Shown piece by piece: positions 35,221 through 45,405 of a stretch of 64,000 bases of DNA. The notes beneath the pieces are model-generated. The model had not been told where the DNA came from, searched no databases, and saw only the letters and a list, made by a program, of their open reading frames with translations. Source of the stretch: Siphonodentalium dalli (lineage: Eukaryota; Mollusca; Scaphopoda; Gadilida; Siphonodentaliidae). The position numbers and the translations under genes are program-made. Each line of letters starts with the position of its first letter. The stretch's first letter is position 1. The stretch covers positions 116,954,723 through 117,018,722 of the forward strand of contig CP136063.1 in NCBI GenBank assembly GCA_032622095.1, given 5' to 3'.

Positions 35221-36675
35221 TCTTGAAATGCAGTTTTTCTGAACAGTCTTCCTTGATTAAAGTGATGTGAAACACTCCGGCAGACAACGGGCAGAGTGAT
35301 CAAATAGAAATTAAGAATAATCTTTCTCAAAGTAGTTATTTGTTACGAATATTAATCCAAATGGATGATACACAACGTCATTCTTATATATTAGTTAAAT
35401 GCAATGACTCTCGATGGCGAAATCATTTTTGTTTAATTATAGCCGATAGTTGCGCCCCGAATCGAGATGTAAATATTTACAATTTGGAGTAGTTCAGACG
35501 ATGTTCTCTATGAAGTGGGGTGGTAGATTTTTTTGGAAATTTTCAGTGATGTTAGTAGAATGATAACATTCCCCAGGTTGGCAAAGTGCCTGAGCACTAA
35601 CTTATCAATTTCTCGCACCCGAAAAAGTCCATAACAAGTCCATAATATGTCTTTAAGCATATATATAAATCTCCGAAAACCAAAATTCTAAAGCATTAAA
35701 CGATTTCTTGAAATACAGTTTTTCTGAACAGTCTTCCTTGATTAAAGTGATGTGAAACACTCCGGCAGACACCGGGCAGAGTGATCAAATAGAAATTAAG
35801 AATAATCTTTCTCAAAGTAGTTATTTGTTACGAATATTAATCCAAATGGATGATACACAACGTCATTCTTATATATTAGTTAAATGCAATGACTCTCGAT
35901 GGCGAAATCATTTTTGTTTAATTATAGCCGATAGTTGCGCCCCGAATCGAGATGTAAATATTTACAATTTGGAGTAGTTCAGACGATGTTCTCTATGAAG
36001 TGGGGTGGTAGATTTTTTTGGAAATTTTCAGTGATGTTAGTAGAATGATAACATTCCCCAGGTTGGCAAAGTGCCTGAGCACTAACTTATCAATTTCTCG
36101 CACCCGAAAAAGTCCATGACAAGTCCATAATATGTCTTTAAGCATATATATAAATCTCCGAAAACCAAAATTCTAAAGCATTAAACGATTTCTTGAAATA
36201 CAGTTTTTCTGAACAGTCTTCCTTGATTAAAGTGATGTGAAACACTCCGGCAGACACCGGGCAGAGTGATCAAATAGAAATTAAGAATAATCTTTCTCAA
36301 AGTAGTTATTCGTTACGAATATTAATCCAAATGGATGATACACAACGTCATTCTTATATATTAGTTAAATGCAATGACTCTCGATGGCGAAATCATTTTT
36401 GTTTAATTATAGCTGATAGTTGCGCCCCGAATCGAGATGTAAATATTTACAATTTGGAGTAGTTCAGACGATGTTCTCTATGAAGTGGTGTGGCAGATTT
36501 TTTTGGAAATTTTCAGTGATGTTAGTAGAATGATAACATTCCCCAGGTTGGCAAAGTGCCTGAGCACTAACTTATCAATTTCTCGCACCCGAAAAAGTCC
36601 ATAACAAGTCCATAATATGTCTTTAAGCATATGGGGTATATAAATCTCCGAAAACAAAAATTCTAAAGCATTAAA
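35221..36675. repeat. 485-bp tandem repeat, three copies
   Basis: Landmark TCTTGAAAT(G/A)CAGTTTT starts at 35221, 35706 and 36191, giving a 485-bp period. Units 2 and 3 are almost identical over their whole length. Short frames are repeated in each unit but have no family match. A diverged single copy lies inverted at 26.1-26.3 kb, so the tandem arose from a dispersed repeat. Confidence 0.92.
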
Positions 36676-36679
36676 CGAT

Positions 36680-38539
36680 TTGCTATATTTCCAGGGCATA
36701 TATTTCATCTGATTTTGCGAGAATCCATATATACTTTTTCACGAGAATCCAGGGTAATTTGCGAGAATATTTACGAGAATCTAGATTTGGATTCTCGCCG
36801 AAATATAAGCCCTGATTTCACTCTGAAGTTTGCCTAAATGGCATAAATTGTACCGTGGTTCCCATGTTCGCCAAAGTGGCATAAATTTATTTCAGGATAA
36901 TACTAATTTTAGGCATTCATTTATATCAATGATATCAGGACAATAAATAGCCATTTCCATTGCATGGAACAAAGAGCGTTATTGTTTATCGGTGTTGTTT
37001 TTGGAAGTGGTGGTAGTTAAATTTTATACATTTCGACCCCCAATAAGTATTTCCGAACAAATGAATTATTAACAAGCGTGACATGACATCATTGACGAAG
37101 ATAATTAACACCGATCTACAAGCAATTAAAGTCTTAAAATGAGCTAAAATTTAACATTTTCTTTAAAAAATTTACATTTTTATCTCTCGCGACATAATTG
37201 TCACCAATAAAAACAAATTTGATTCATCGTGGAAGTTAGTCGGTGACTATAAATAATGTCACCATTCAACTGAATGTTGTTGAGCATATTTCAACCAATT
37301 TTGGAAGTTTAAATGAATATTTTCTTCACACGCAAAGTAAAATTGACAAATTTCAGGATTTTAGCCTGCTTCGTTGGGACCAAAATTTGTTGTGCACACT
37401 CAAGAAACGTCTACCGACACTCGCTAGGCCAAATTATGCCATGACCATGCTATAAACTAGCTTGAAATTGGCAAAACAATGAATTTTTTTTGGTTGAAAA
37501 AATTTACATGGGAATATCCAGTCCATATATAGGCATAGAGAACGATTATTTTTCGATAAAAACGAAAATAATGCGAAATGAAATTCGGCACTCGTCAGAA
37601 TGGTGCAGAATAACATACGAGTCTTGTTATATGCGAAAATTTGACCTCATTCGATAAATTAGTCTCGTAATTAAGGAATGTGGAATTCCGTCGCACTGTA
37701 GTGTTACTGTACATGGCCATTGGCCGACGCAATTTTGAAATGTAAACACGCATCAAACACGCATCAAATTTACCTTTTGTGAGAATAACAAAAGCGCAAC
37801 CTTGATCAAAGTAATACAATACACAACAACACATAGAATAAAACTGATATAAGTGAGAATAAGACGCGTATTCAGACGTGGAATTTGACAACATTTCTTC
37901 GCTATAAATATATCTGACCCAGATAACCAGGATGCAGCTGTTTTGCGCACGTCACTTTCCATATTTGGAATTTCCATATATGGGATTTGTGTTAACCTCA
38001 ATACCGATCAAGTTATCTTAGCATAAACATAAACTATATTGTAATTTATGCAACTACGACCCTGTTAACCCTGATAACTAATAAAATATACCGGCCAATT
38101 CATTTTAAGATCGTTATTTCACTTTTCTTTAGGCATAAATACACTCTTAAACGCACATAAACGACCCATTGGCGTTAAATTAAATATACTCGGTATTTAT
38201 TAATATTAGTTTTTTATTGCTCAGTATAGAGTTAGACCCTTGACACCTGTCAATATATTTGGGCTGAATTCATATGATGCGGTATTATTCCTCGAAATAA
38301 ACAACAAAGCCGTCGTTACTTAGAAATGTCGTTTGGGCTAACATTTACACAAATCCTCCGTGTGTTCTCCTCAATTGACACGCAGGTTCTCAGTCGACAC
38401 ACAGGTTATCCCAGAAACCGGTGTGAAATAAACAGCCAAGGTTTGGCTGAAATGATGATACAATTAACAATAATTTCAAACGGCGTCTTCGTCGCTGTCA
38501 CAGTGTTGTCAGTTATGGGTGCTGAAATCTCGGCGATCC
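36680..38539. other. Non-coding AT-rich stretch
   Basis: Several GCGAGAAT(C/A) motifs at 36716-36785. No gene recognised on either strand. Confidence 0.45.
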
Positions 38540-38541
38540 TA

Positions 38542-39070
38542 CACTCTTAGAACAAATGTGTATAAATACTACACAAAATGTGTTACATTTGATCTTTAAA
38601 AACAAAATTGTGTAGAAATGACACATGACATATAATTATTAAATATGTCGGTGGAATATCATCAACGTTGAATATGATTGAATATGTGAGTGTATCATAG
38701 TTATTAGATGAAATGTGTTCTATTGAAGACACAAAACTCCTAAAAAAGGCTACCACATAACAAACAATTGGCAGCAGCTTTAAACTTTGTTATACACTAT
38801 GTTTGTGTAAAAACTGAACAACACATAATTGTGTAGCACAAAGTTTTAAAGCAGCTGCCAATTTTTAATTATGGCAGCTCTTTCGAGGTTTATGTCTCAA
38901 ATAGAAAATATCTCATCTATTTAATATAATATACTCACATATTCACTCATATTCAATGTTGAGAAAATTCCACCGACACATTTATGTCATGTTGCATTTC
39001 TACACAATTTTGTTTAAGATCAAATGTAACACATATTGTGTAGTATTTATACACATTTGTTCTAAGAGTG
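38542..39070. mobile_element. 529-bp palindromic MITE, TA target duplication
   Basis: CACTCTTAGAACAAATGTGT and its inverse form the ends, with TA on both sides (38540-38541, 39071-39072). The inverted homology runs nearly to the centre (TGGCAGCAGCTTTAAA / TTTAAAGCAGCTGCCA). The TA duplication and ends suggest a Tc1/mariner-type MITE. Confidence 0.88.
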
Positions 39071-39260
39071 TATGGAGTAGCTGACTCTATGCAGCTTCCA
39101 TAGGTTAAATATTTGAGCTATGTATGTCATGTATGGCTTCATTCGCTAAGCAGCCATCAACAGTACTTATCGGCTTTCTGTCATTGTCTGTAGGCAACTA
39201 TCATTGTGTTTTTATAACTGAGTCGCTGTCAGTGATGCTAAAATGGTCAATGTCACTATT

Positions 39261-39505
39261 GTAAAAATTAGGCGCTACATATTAATAGCTTACAATATAA
39301 TGTAATAGAAATATAATACTCACAAATCATACATGTAGAATAAACGTCGATGGCAATGGATCATAAATCATCAATAAACAGCAATGAAATTAACAGGTAT
39401 GAGCTGCGGGACTTCGATCGGCCTATTTATGTGCCGGTGCCTCCGTCACTTTCGGAATCCCGCACTTCATTTATATATAGACGAATTAGGCCATCGTCAC
39501 AACAC
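39261..39505. repeat. Duplicated segment, copy 1 (copy 2 at 61417)
   Basis: Runs from GTAAAAATTAGGCGCTAC through GCAATGGATCATAAATCAT and CGGGACTTCGATCGGCC to AATTAGGCCATCGTCACAAC. The copy at 61417-61690 is nearly identical but has about 30 extra bp after ATTAACAGGT. Class unknown. Confidence 0.85.
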
Positions 39506-39639
39506 TATTCCCTCTTTTTTAAAACTTCTCAAAAAAACTTAAAAAACATTTACACTGTACCTATACTGGCGTACATCGGAGAAATAAAAGGTCATGTTAG
39601 GGCAGTTGACATCATTTACAAGTTAAGCCCTAAATTGTG

Positions 39640-39775
39640 AAATCAGCGCGGTCCCAATACCCAACTGACTGGATTTGAAATCAGCGTTGTCCCAATAACC
39701 GAACTGACTGGATTTGAAATCAGCGTGGTCCCAATAACCGAACTGACTGGATTTACATTTAACAGGGAGGGTTTT
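39640..39775. repeat. 45-bp tandem repeat, three copies
   Basis: GAAATCAGCG(C/T)(G/T)GTCCCAATA units ending in ACTGACTGGATTT, three times in a row. Confidence 0.85.
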
Positions 39776-39788
39776 TCAAAAAGATTAA

Positions 39789-40257
39789 AGGTACTCAACC
39801 CGATAAAACTCCTCTCAATTACTATTTCAATGGCTTCGGGGGTCAAAAATATTTGATTCGAGTCGAGGAAGTCACCCATCAAAGCTCAGATTTGTTAGAT
39901 ATCGATTTTATAAATCTATTATTTTTCATTATCGGGAATACTATCTGGCCCAGAACTCAATCAAAATTGCGTTAAAATTACCACTTGATTTTAGAGTTAT
40001 TCATCCTTGTCTGTTTGAATAGATTTGAGGTACACACCCAGAGCAGATTACGGCAGTTATTGGTACTCATCTCGAGAACATAACAAATTTGAAAAATCAA
40101 TATCTAATAACTCTGAGCTTTGTTTGATGGGTTCCTCGACTCGAATCAAATATTTTTTACCCCCAAAGCCAAAGAAATAGTAATATAGGACCCTCTGATC
40201 GGATTGTTGTTGTTGGAATCTGTTGAGATGGGGACCCTCTTTACGGGTTGAGTACCT
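39789..40257. mobile_element. TTAA-flanked MITE, copy 3
   Basis: AGGTACTCAACCCG and CGGGTTGAGTACCT at the ends, with TTAA at 39785-39788 and 40258-40261. Closely related to copy 2 in opposite orientation. Confidence 0.9.
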
Positions 40258-40396
40258 TTAAACATTCTCTAAATTTGGAAAGTAGTGGAAACAGAGGTCG
40301 AAAATGAGATTGTTTTCTACTAACCAAAAAGCCAGAAAAATAATTTGTAATGCCCGATCCGCTGAATTAAGTGTAATTTGTATTGATGTGGACATT

Positions 40397-40566
40397 TTAC
40401 TGGCGGATTGGCTGAATGCCGTACATTCGTTGGGCATTCTGTATAGAGTGCGCTAACACTTCCTCTGGGGTTGTACCCAGGATCCGTGCTAATGACACAG
40501 CCGCTTCACCGATGACGGCGGAGGAAGTAAAAGCTCGGCCCACAGACCCGAAATGGGGCGCATCCG
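40397..40566 (-). pseudogene. TatD barrel, C-terminal piece
   Basis: Starts at the other copy of the Polinton target site with the Asp codon and APHFGSVG. It continues through VSLARILGTTPEEVLAHSIQNAQRMYGI, the standard TatD C-terminal helix in which Asn precedes the end, and stops at 40397. This confirms that all three pieces belong to one gene. Confidence 0.87.
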
Positions 40567-40967
40567 AGTAGTATGGGGGGCTTGTTCGCCCCACATCTAA
40601 AAATAGATTTTATGGGTGTAAAATTGTTTGTACTAAAATATTCCAATTTTATTTTTCAAAACCTAATTTTTTTTTACAAAATTTAAAAAAAAAGTTTTTT
40701 TTTAAATCTCAAAAATTTATAACGAGTTTTCGGTCTCTTACCCAAATATCGGCCGACTATTAAATGTCGAATGTTTATAAATTATTTGCGTGTAATATCT
40801 TTTGTTATTGGCCAACTATTTTTGTTCAAACAAATTTTAAATATTTTTCATGAAACTCTGTTAATTTTATTAATCGATGTTTAGAAATAGCTTTATACCA
40901 ATTATATGTGTATGGACTGGTCCGAGGCGCTGTAATTTTGGACATTGACACTATAGGTATGAATGCA

Positions 40968-41160
40968 TACTTCAAAAATTTCAAAAATTTCAAAAACTTC
41001 AAAAATTTCAAAAATTTCAAAAACTTTCAAAAATTTCAAAAACTTCAAAAATTTCAAAAATTTCAAAAACTTAACAAACTTAAAAAATTTCAAAAACTTC
41101 AAAAACTTCCCCAAAATTTCAAAAATTTCAAACATTTCAAAAAAATTCAAAATTTTCAAT
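40968..41160. repeat. AAAAATTTC simple repeat in the left Polinton arm
   Basis: A run of 9-10-bp units of the form TTCAAAAA(T/C). The counterpart in the right arm is 46062-46192. Long Phe/Lys/Asn frames across it are artefacts of the repeat. Confidence 0.85.
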
Positions 41161-41221
41161 ATAATGGTGGACAATACACTCACGATGTGACAACATATAC
41201 AGACATAGGCATAGTGTTATA

Positions 41222-41914
41222 CATAGAGAATACCTACGAGTTTTGGTTGAATACCCGAATTATCTCATGAGTGGGTGCAAGGAAGTACAGAATTTCCACG
41301 AGCGGCTGCAAGCCGCGAGTGGAAATTCTCTACTTCCTTGCACCCACGAATGAGATAATCCGGGTATTCAACCAAAACCCGTAGGTTTTCTTTTTATTAT
41401 ATGCGCTATAAACCGCACCAAAACTGCTAATTTTGTCCTACAGTTCACTTCAAATTGTTAGAAAGCTTCGACATTTGCATTTTGTTTACATTCCATCAAT
41501 TGATTTGCTCACCACTGAATGACAAATATCGAGCATAGCCGCCATAAGAAATAGTCCCCATTGTTTTATTCTGAAATGATGCGAGAAAATTAATGTATAC
41601 ATAATTTAGTGATAAGAATATATTAAAACAAATGAGTTAACATTATAACAATTAAATAACAGTTTATGAACCGTGAAAATCAATAATTAAAACGATAGTC
41701 CGGCTGTTATTGATACGCTTTGAAACTTAATGTGATTCGCCGCTATAAACCGGAAGTGATCTCCGAAAAAGTAATACTATTGTGTTATCCATCGAGTCGG
41801 TCAGTGTTATCCATCGAGTCGGTCAGTGTTATCCATCGAGTCGGTCCAGGCGATGGATATAACGCTCTACGCCACGGCAATTTCCCACTATTTAATGGGG
41901 AAGCATATAATAAA
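41222..41914. mobile_element. Insertion private to the left Polinton arm
   Basis: About 690 bp present only in the left arm; the right arm runs uninterrupted from TGTTATAC to AGTCTTCTATG (about 45990-46003). It starts with a 150-bp hairpin (about 41240-41390: GGTTGAATACCCG...CGGGTATTCAACC) and later has three tandem 22-bp GTGTTATCCATCGAGTCGGTCA units (about 41780-41850). Exact ends and duplication are not resolved. Confidence 0.75.
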
Positions 41915-42265
41915 GTCTTCTATGTACCAATGCTATGACATAATTAAAGGGGGATAATGCACGCATGGTGTGGAATGTTAAAGTGACACGATGTAAGGGA
42001 CGTTATGTAATATTGGTGTGTGAATATTAAAGGAGCACAATGCGCTCTAAAGGGACACACGGCACTCATTTTGAATGAATGTTAAAGAAACACAATACAC
42101 ACGCAGTGGGTGAAAGTTAAAATGACACAGAACAATATTTAAACTTCAAATTTTAGGGCTCTTAATGTACCATTTATGTATCGTTTCTCGCTCTACAATC
42201 TCCCCTCCCCACTTATAGATATATAACGAAGACGAGAATAACATGTTGATGAAGTTTATTGAAAT

Positions 42266-42550
42266 TTAATCATTGTCTGAATCTTCGACCGTTAGAGTTT
42301 CTAAGAGTTTCTTGAATTTTCTCATCGCTTCATCTGCAGCCCATTCATTATTATATCCGTGTTTGGTCAGTTTGATCATTTTCTTCATGATCATGTTATG
42401 TATGGGTGATGTTTTCAATCGATACTGGTATTCTATTAATCGTCTATAACTTTTGAGAAAGAGAGCAAACTCTGTGTCGATGGTAGCCTCTTTTCCCGAC
42501 ATGCTCTCATCTCCCGACATGCTCTCTTCTCTCTTCTCCTTTCGCATCAT
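42266..42550 (-). CDS. Polinton arm protein C (left copy)
   Basis: A 94-residue frame. From about residue 27 it is a compact helical segment (FALFLKSYRRLIEYQ...MIKLTKHGYNNEWAADEAMRKFKKLL), a layout familiar from the C-terminal part of C2H2 proteins of adintovirus/Polinton elements (inference). It overlaps the end of the C2H2 frame in another register, and a 16-bp direct repeat (GAGCATGTCGGGA...) lies at the overlap. The two may be one gene broken by an old frame change present in both arms. AATAAA follows the stop by a few bases (about 42255). The right copy is 45362-45649. Confidence 0.6.
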   Translation of the reverse strand: MMRKEKREESMSGDESMSGKEATIDTEFALFLKSYRRLIEYQYRLKTSPIHNMIMKKMIKLTKHGYNNEWAADEAMRKFKKLLETLTVEDSDND

Positions 42551-42845
42551 TGGTGATGCGTTTCATCATACTTTTGAATGTGTCCATCTCGTTGACACAT
42601 CGCGCAGCTTTCTTAAGACCGAATACCGTTCTACTACCGACGACATTATCATCTTCTGAATCTGACGAAGCGGTTCTAGATTCAGTTGAAGATGAACGGG
42701 GAACGATATCAGATTCTAGGTCATCGGTATCTTCTCCGAAGAAATCTGTTTTTGTCTCGGACATAACTCCGTGTTTAATCTGTTTATGTCTGTGTAGATT
42801 GTAGTTCGTCGATAAAATATTTCCGCATAAATGACACCTGTGCAT
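42507..42845 (-). CDS. Polinton arm C2H2 zinc-finger protein (left copy)
   Basis: A 112-residue frame opening with one C2H2 finger (HRCHLCGNILSTNYNLHRH..IKH, residues 2-25). An acidic Ser/Asp/Glu stretch and a Lys/Arg-rich end follow. Probable DNA-binding regulator of the element. This copy carries 11 residues after the finger that the right copy (45100-45405) lacks. Confidence 0.7.
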   Translation of the reverse strand: MHRCHLCGNILSTNYNLHRHKQIKHGVMSETKTDFFGEDTDDLESDIVPRSSSTESRTASSDSEDDNVVGSRTVFGLKKAARCVNEMDTFKSMMKRITNDAKGEERREHVGR

Positions 42846-43011
42846 TATCGCGAATTATTGGAAGAACGATCACTCTTATAAGTAGCGATAAAAAGAGAGA
42901 ATATGGTGTGGCATACAACCGTCGCGTCCCGGGTCTAGGGTATAGATCTTTGACCGCCGGTGATTCATTTAATGCCAATTTATCAGTATGGTACTCTATG
43001 TATTCATTCAT
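42784..43011 (-). CDS. Polinton arm small protein A (left copy)
   Basis: A 75-residue frame beginning MNEYIEYHTDKLAL with a hydrophobic stretch SLFLSLLIRVIVLPII (possible membrane segment). Both arms preserve it, but the right copy (44919-45161) has five extra codons and single-residue changes. No family recognised. It overlaps the start of the C2H2 frame by about 60 bp, so one of the two may not be translated. Confidence 0.4.
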   Translation of the reverse strand: MNEYIEYHTDKLALNESPAVKDLYPRPGTRRLYATPYSLFLSLLIRVIVLPIIRDNAQVSFMRKYFIDELQSTQT

Positions 43012-43018
43012 GATTTGG

Positions 43019-43334
43019 CTAATCGTATGACACTTTCATTTTCTTCTTATTATTAGACAAACCTCCAGCTAACACTCTCTTGTTGGTTTGTTTGGACGCT
43101 TTACGTGTGTTTGTCAACTTATTTGCTGCAACTTCGGCCTTAGCCATTTCAATCGCTTGAGCGATGGGCGTCACTACGTTAATGTGGTTTTAGAACGTCT
43201 TCTTCACTATCACTATTTTTAGTTCTGTCAATAAAGTATCGACCCTTATTATCTGGCGTTAACTTCCCATCAAGCATGTCTCTGAAATGTTTTCTCCACG
43301 TTTCAATATCTGCTGGAATATACGGGATCGACAT
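43019..43334 (-). pseudogene. Polinton small basic protein with LAGG site, frameshifted
   Basis: Starts at the ATG at 43334 (MSIPYIPADIETWRKHF). It reads about 50 codons to a stop, then continues in another frame for about 50 codons rich in Lys, Ala and Asn, ending at 43019 inside the arm boundary. The second part has LAGG followed by SNNKKK. Adenoviral-type proteases cut after (L/M/I)-x-G-G/X sites, and Polintons and adintoviruses carry such a protease, so this may be a processed virion core-like protein. That is inference. The frame break makes this copy non-functional. Confidence 0.55.
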
Positions 43335-43515
43335 GTTTCTTCAAATGTAGTGTACAAGTCACTCTTTTTTCTGCATTTTATTTTAGAAAGTTTATCGCCT
43401 CTTATAAAAATCGATTATCTGGATATTTATTAATCGAATCGTCGCTAGTCAGGTACAGATAATAATTATCCATATGACTATAGTTTCTAAAAAAAAAACA
43501 ATTCAAAGAGAATCA

Positions 43516-43836
43516 TTATTCTTCTTCTCTTATAGTTTTATTGATATCACTGAATATATGCTTGAAGATTGACCACTGGTTCAAATTTAACGGAATACCT
43601 ATAATCGTCGGAGTGTTATTCACAACTCGCCTAATGTCTGTATAAATGTGTCCTTGATTATTACATAATGTAACAGTAATGTTTGATGGTATTGTCCACT
43701 TTTTCACGAAAACACACGGGTGTTGTTCGTAATAATTGGGGTGTGACATATTAGTATGAAGTAATTCATAGTCAACCGACTCACGCGGTATCTTCTTTGG
43801 AACTAAAATAAATGGTAGTGACACAGTGATTACCAT
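43516..43836 (-). CDS. PC4/p15-like single-strand DNA-binding protein
   Basis: A 106-residue intact frame. Its C-terminal half (residues about 60-103) matches the PC4 coactivator fold: a strand ending in YTDIRR, a short loop, then GIPLNLNQW (compare DIR...KGISLSLEQW in PC4) and a final helix IFSDINKTI. PC4 binds single-stranded and melted DNA and assists transcription. It sits alone in the unique centre between the basic-protein and C2H2 genes on the same strand. The N-terminal half has no recognised domain, and some DNA-contact residues of cellular PC4 are not evident. Family assignment rests on motif recognition only. Confidence 0.6.
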   Translation of the reverse strand: MVITVSLPFILVPKKIPRESVDYELLHTNMSHPNYYEQHPCVFVKKWTIPSNITVTLCNNQGHIYTDIRRVVNNTPTIIGIPLNLNQWSIFKHIFSDINKTIREEE

Positions 43837-43849
43837 AATAGTAATTCCT

Positions 43850-44115
43850 ATTCATTTAAGGAGATTCACATGTAGACGACCACGTTCTGTTTGAAACGTA
43901 TTCGTCAAGGTACCTGTTCTATTATCCATGATTGTAATTGTTCTCGTGTACAACTTACTCTTATTAATTTTGATATCTGGCGACATCAGACTCTAAAATC
44001 CATGAATTAAATTTGTCTGGCCATGAATGCCAAATGCACCATGATAGTTATCGATGTCAATAATGCGTTTCGTTGAGATCTTGATTGAGTGTGCACCAAT
44101 CAATTAACAATGACA
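43850..44115 (-). pseudogene. Polinton coding remnant, unassigned
   Basis: A minus-strand frame with one internal stop (about 44000) and otherwise protein-like sequence: IDIDNYHGAFGIHGQ before the stop, and SKLYTRTITIMDNRTGTL after it, stopping at about 43858. It may be the end of a structural or replication gene truncated by the deletion that produced this short element. No family recognised. Confidence 0.35.
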
Positions 44116-44137
44116 CAGAATATCACCAAAGTATATT

Positions 44138-44360
44138 CAAAGGGGGTGAGAAAAAGAGCAAATGAGCAAAAATAAATGAGCAAATGAGCCAAAAAATAAG
44201 CAAATGAGCAAAAAAATTAGCAAATGAGCAAAAAAATTAGCAAATGAGCAAAAAATTAGCAAATGAGCAAAAAAATTAGCAAACAAATGAGCAAATGAAC
44301 AAAAAATGAGCAAATGAGCAAAAAAAATGAGCAAATGAGCAAAAAAAATGAGCAAATGAG
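44138..44360. repeat. AAATGAGCAAAAAAATTAGC-type tandem repeat
   Basis: About 12 imperfect units of GCAAATGAGCAAAAA, followed at 44363-44430 by a GTT/TGC-rich (poly-Gln in antisense) tract. Confidence 0.88.
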
Positions 44361-44512
44361 TGTTGTTGTTGTGGCTGATGATACTGTTGTTGTTGTTGTT
44401 GTTGCTGATGATACTGTTGTTGTTCTGAAGGCTTGTGTTTAACTTTGATATGACGTTTCAAACTATCTTGCCAAGCATAGACACTTGAGCACTCTTCACA
44501 TTGATACTTCAT
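44276..44512 (-). CDS. C2H2 zinc-finger protein with poly-Gln tail
   Basis: Begins at 44512 with one C2H2 finger (YQCEECSSVYAWQDSLKRH..VKH, residues 3-26), followed by a Gln/His-rich tract. It then runs into the tandem repeat at 44138-44360, where the frame turns into meaningless Phe/Ala/His repeats. The finger is convincing; the tail beyond about residue 55 is probably repeat expansion or a lost original C-terminus. Likely a Polinton regulatory protein. Confidence 0.55.
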   Translation of the reverse strand: MKYQCEECSSVYAWQDSLKRHIKVKHKPSEQQQYHQQQQQQQQYHQPQQQHSFAHFFCSFAHFFCSFAHFLFICSFVC

Positions 44513-44769
44513 TTTCCTATATAATCAGTGAAATCGAGCGTTCTTCTATGCACCTATATTTATATAGAACAGAAACAAGGGCAACGTGGTGGACTAGTTA
44601 ACTAGTTCAGGCTGTCGTTCACAACGTCTCTTCGTGTTGTTTGTACTGGATACAAATTTATCACATTGGCTACAATACAACCTACCTATCCAAATGTCAA
44701 TGCAATTATGAGTGATTTCAATATGAGCACTCTATTATATAGATATGTGTAACCTGGTGACATGATGAA

Positions 44770-44892
44770 ATCGATTGTGATACAAAGCTAAAGTACCGAC
44801 CATAGGGTAGATACATAGCTAAAGTACCGCTCATAGAGCAGAAGCTAAAATACCGCTCTATGAGCGGTTAGCTTCTGCTCTATAGCGGTAAG
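44770..44892. repeat. Short inverted repeats GCTAAA(A/G)TACCGCTC
   Basis: At the inner edge of the right arm: repeated GCTAAAGTACCG and a hairpin CGCTCTATGAGCGGTTAGCTTCTGCTC. Resembles the GAGCGGTATA family of 6.9-8.4 kb. Confidence 0.5.
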
Positions 44893-44918
44893 AAAAGTGT
44901 CATACGATTAGCCAAATC

Positions 44919-45161
44919 ATGAATGAATACATAGAGTACCATACTGATAAATTGGCATTAATTGAATCACCGGCGGTCACAGATCTATACCCTAGACCCG
45001 GGACGAACGTACTCTTAACGCGACGGTTGTATGCCACACCATATTCTCTCTTTTTATCGCTACTTATAAGAGTGATCGTTCTTCCAATAATTCGCGATAA
45101 TGCACAGGTGTCATTTATGCGGAAATATTTTATCGACGAACTACAATCTACAAAGACATAA
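44919..45161 (+). CDS. Polinton arm small protein A (right copy)
   Basis: 80 residues; counterpart of 42784-43011 with a 15-bp insertion (five residues after RPGT). No family recognised. Confidence 0.4.
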   Translation: MNEYIEYHTDKLALIESPAVTDLYPRPGTNVLLTRRLYATPYSLFLSLLIRVIVLPIIRDNAQVSFMRKYFIDELQSTKT

Positions 45162-45405
45162 ACAGATTAAACACGGAGAAGATACCGATGACCTAGAATC
45201 TGATATCGTTCCCCGTTCATCTTCAACTGAATCTAGAACCGCTTCGTCAGATTCAGAAGATGATAATGTCGTCGGTAGTAGAACGGTATTCGGTCTTAAG
45301 AAAGCTGCGCGATGTGTCAACGAGATGGACACATTCAAAAGTATGATGAAACGCATCACCAATGATGCGAAAGGAGAAGAGAGAAGAGAGCATGTCGGGA
45401 GATGA
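45100..45405 (+). CDS. Polinton arm C2H2 zinc-finger protein (right copy)
   Basis: 101 residues; same finger at residues 2-25 with one His-to-Gln change outside the Cys/His ligands. Lacks 33 bp (11 codons) present in the left copy. Acidic centre and basic end as in 42507-42845. Confidence 0.7.
   Translation: MHRCHLCGNILSTNYNLQRHKQIKHGEDTDDLESDIVPRSSSTESRTASSDSEDDNVVGSRTVFGLKKAARCVNEMDTFKSMMKRITNDAKGEERREHVGR

Noticed and set aside
37243-38001. Group of 60-99-codon frames
   Set aside because: Overlapping on both strands, AT-rich and without motifs; consistent with chance.
40902-41270. Phe/Lys/Asn-repeat open frames on both strands (also at 45965-46334)
   Set aside because: Products of the AAAAATTTC simple repeat in the Polinton arms.
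44137-44355. Ala/His/Phe/Ile-rich 72-codon frame
   Set aside because: Entirely within the AAATGAGCAAAAA tandem repeat.
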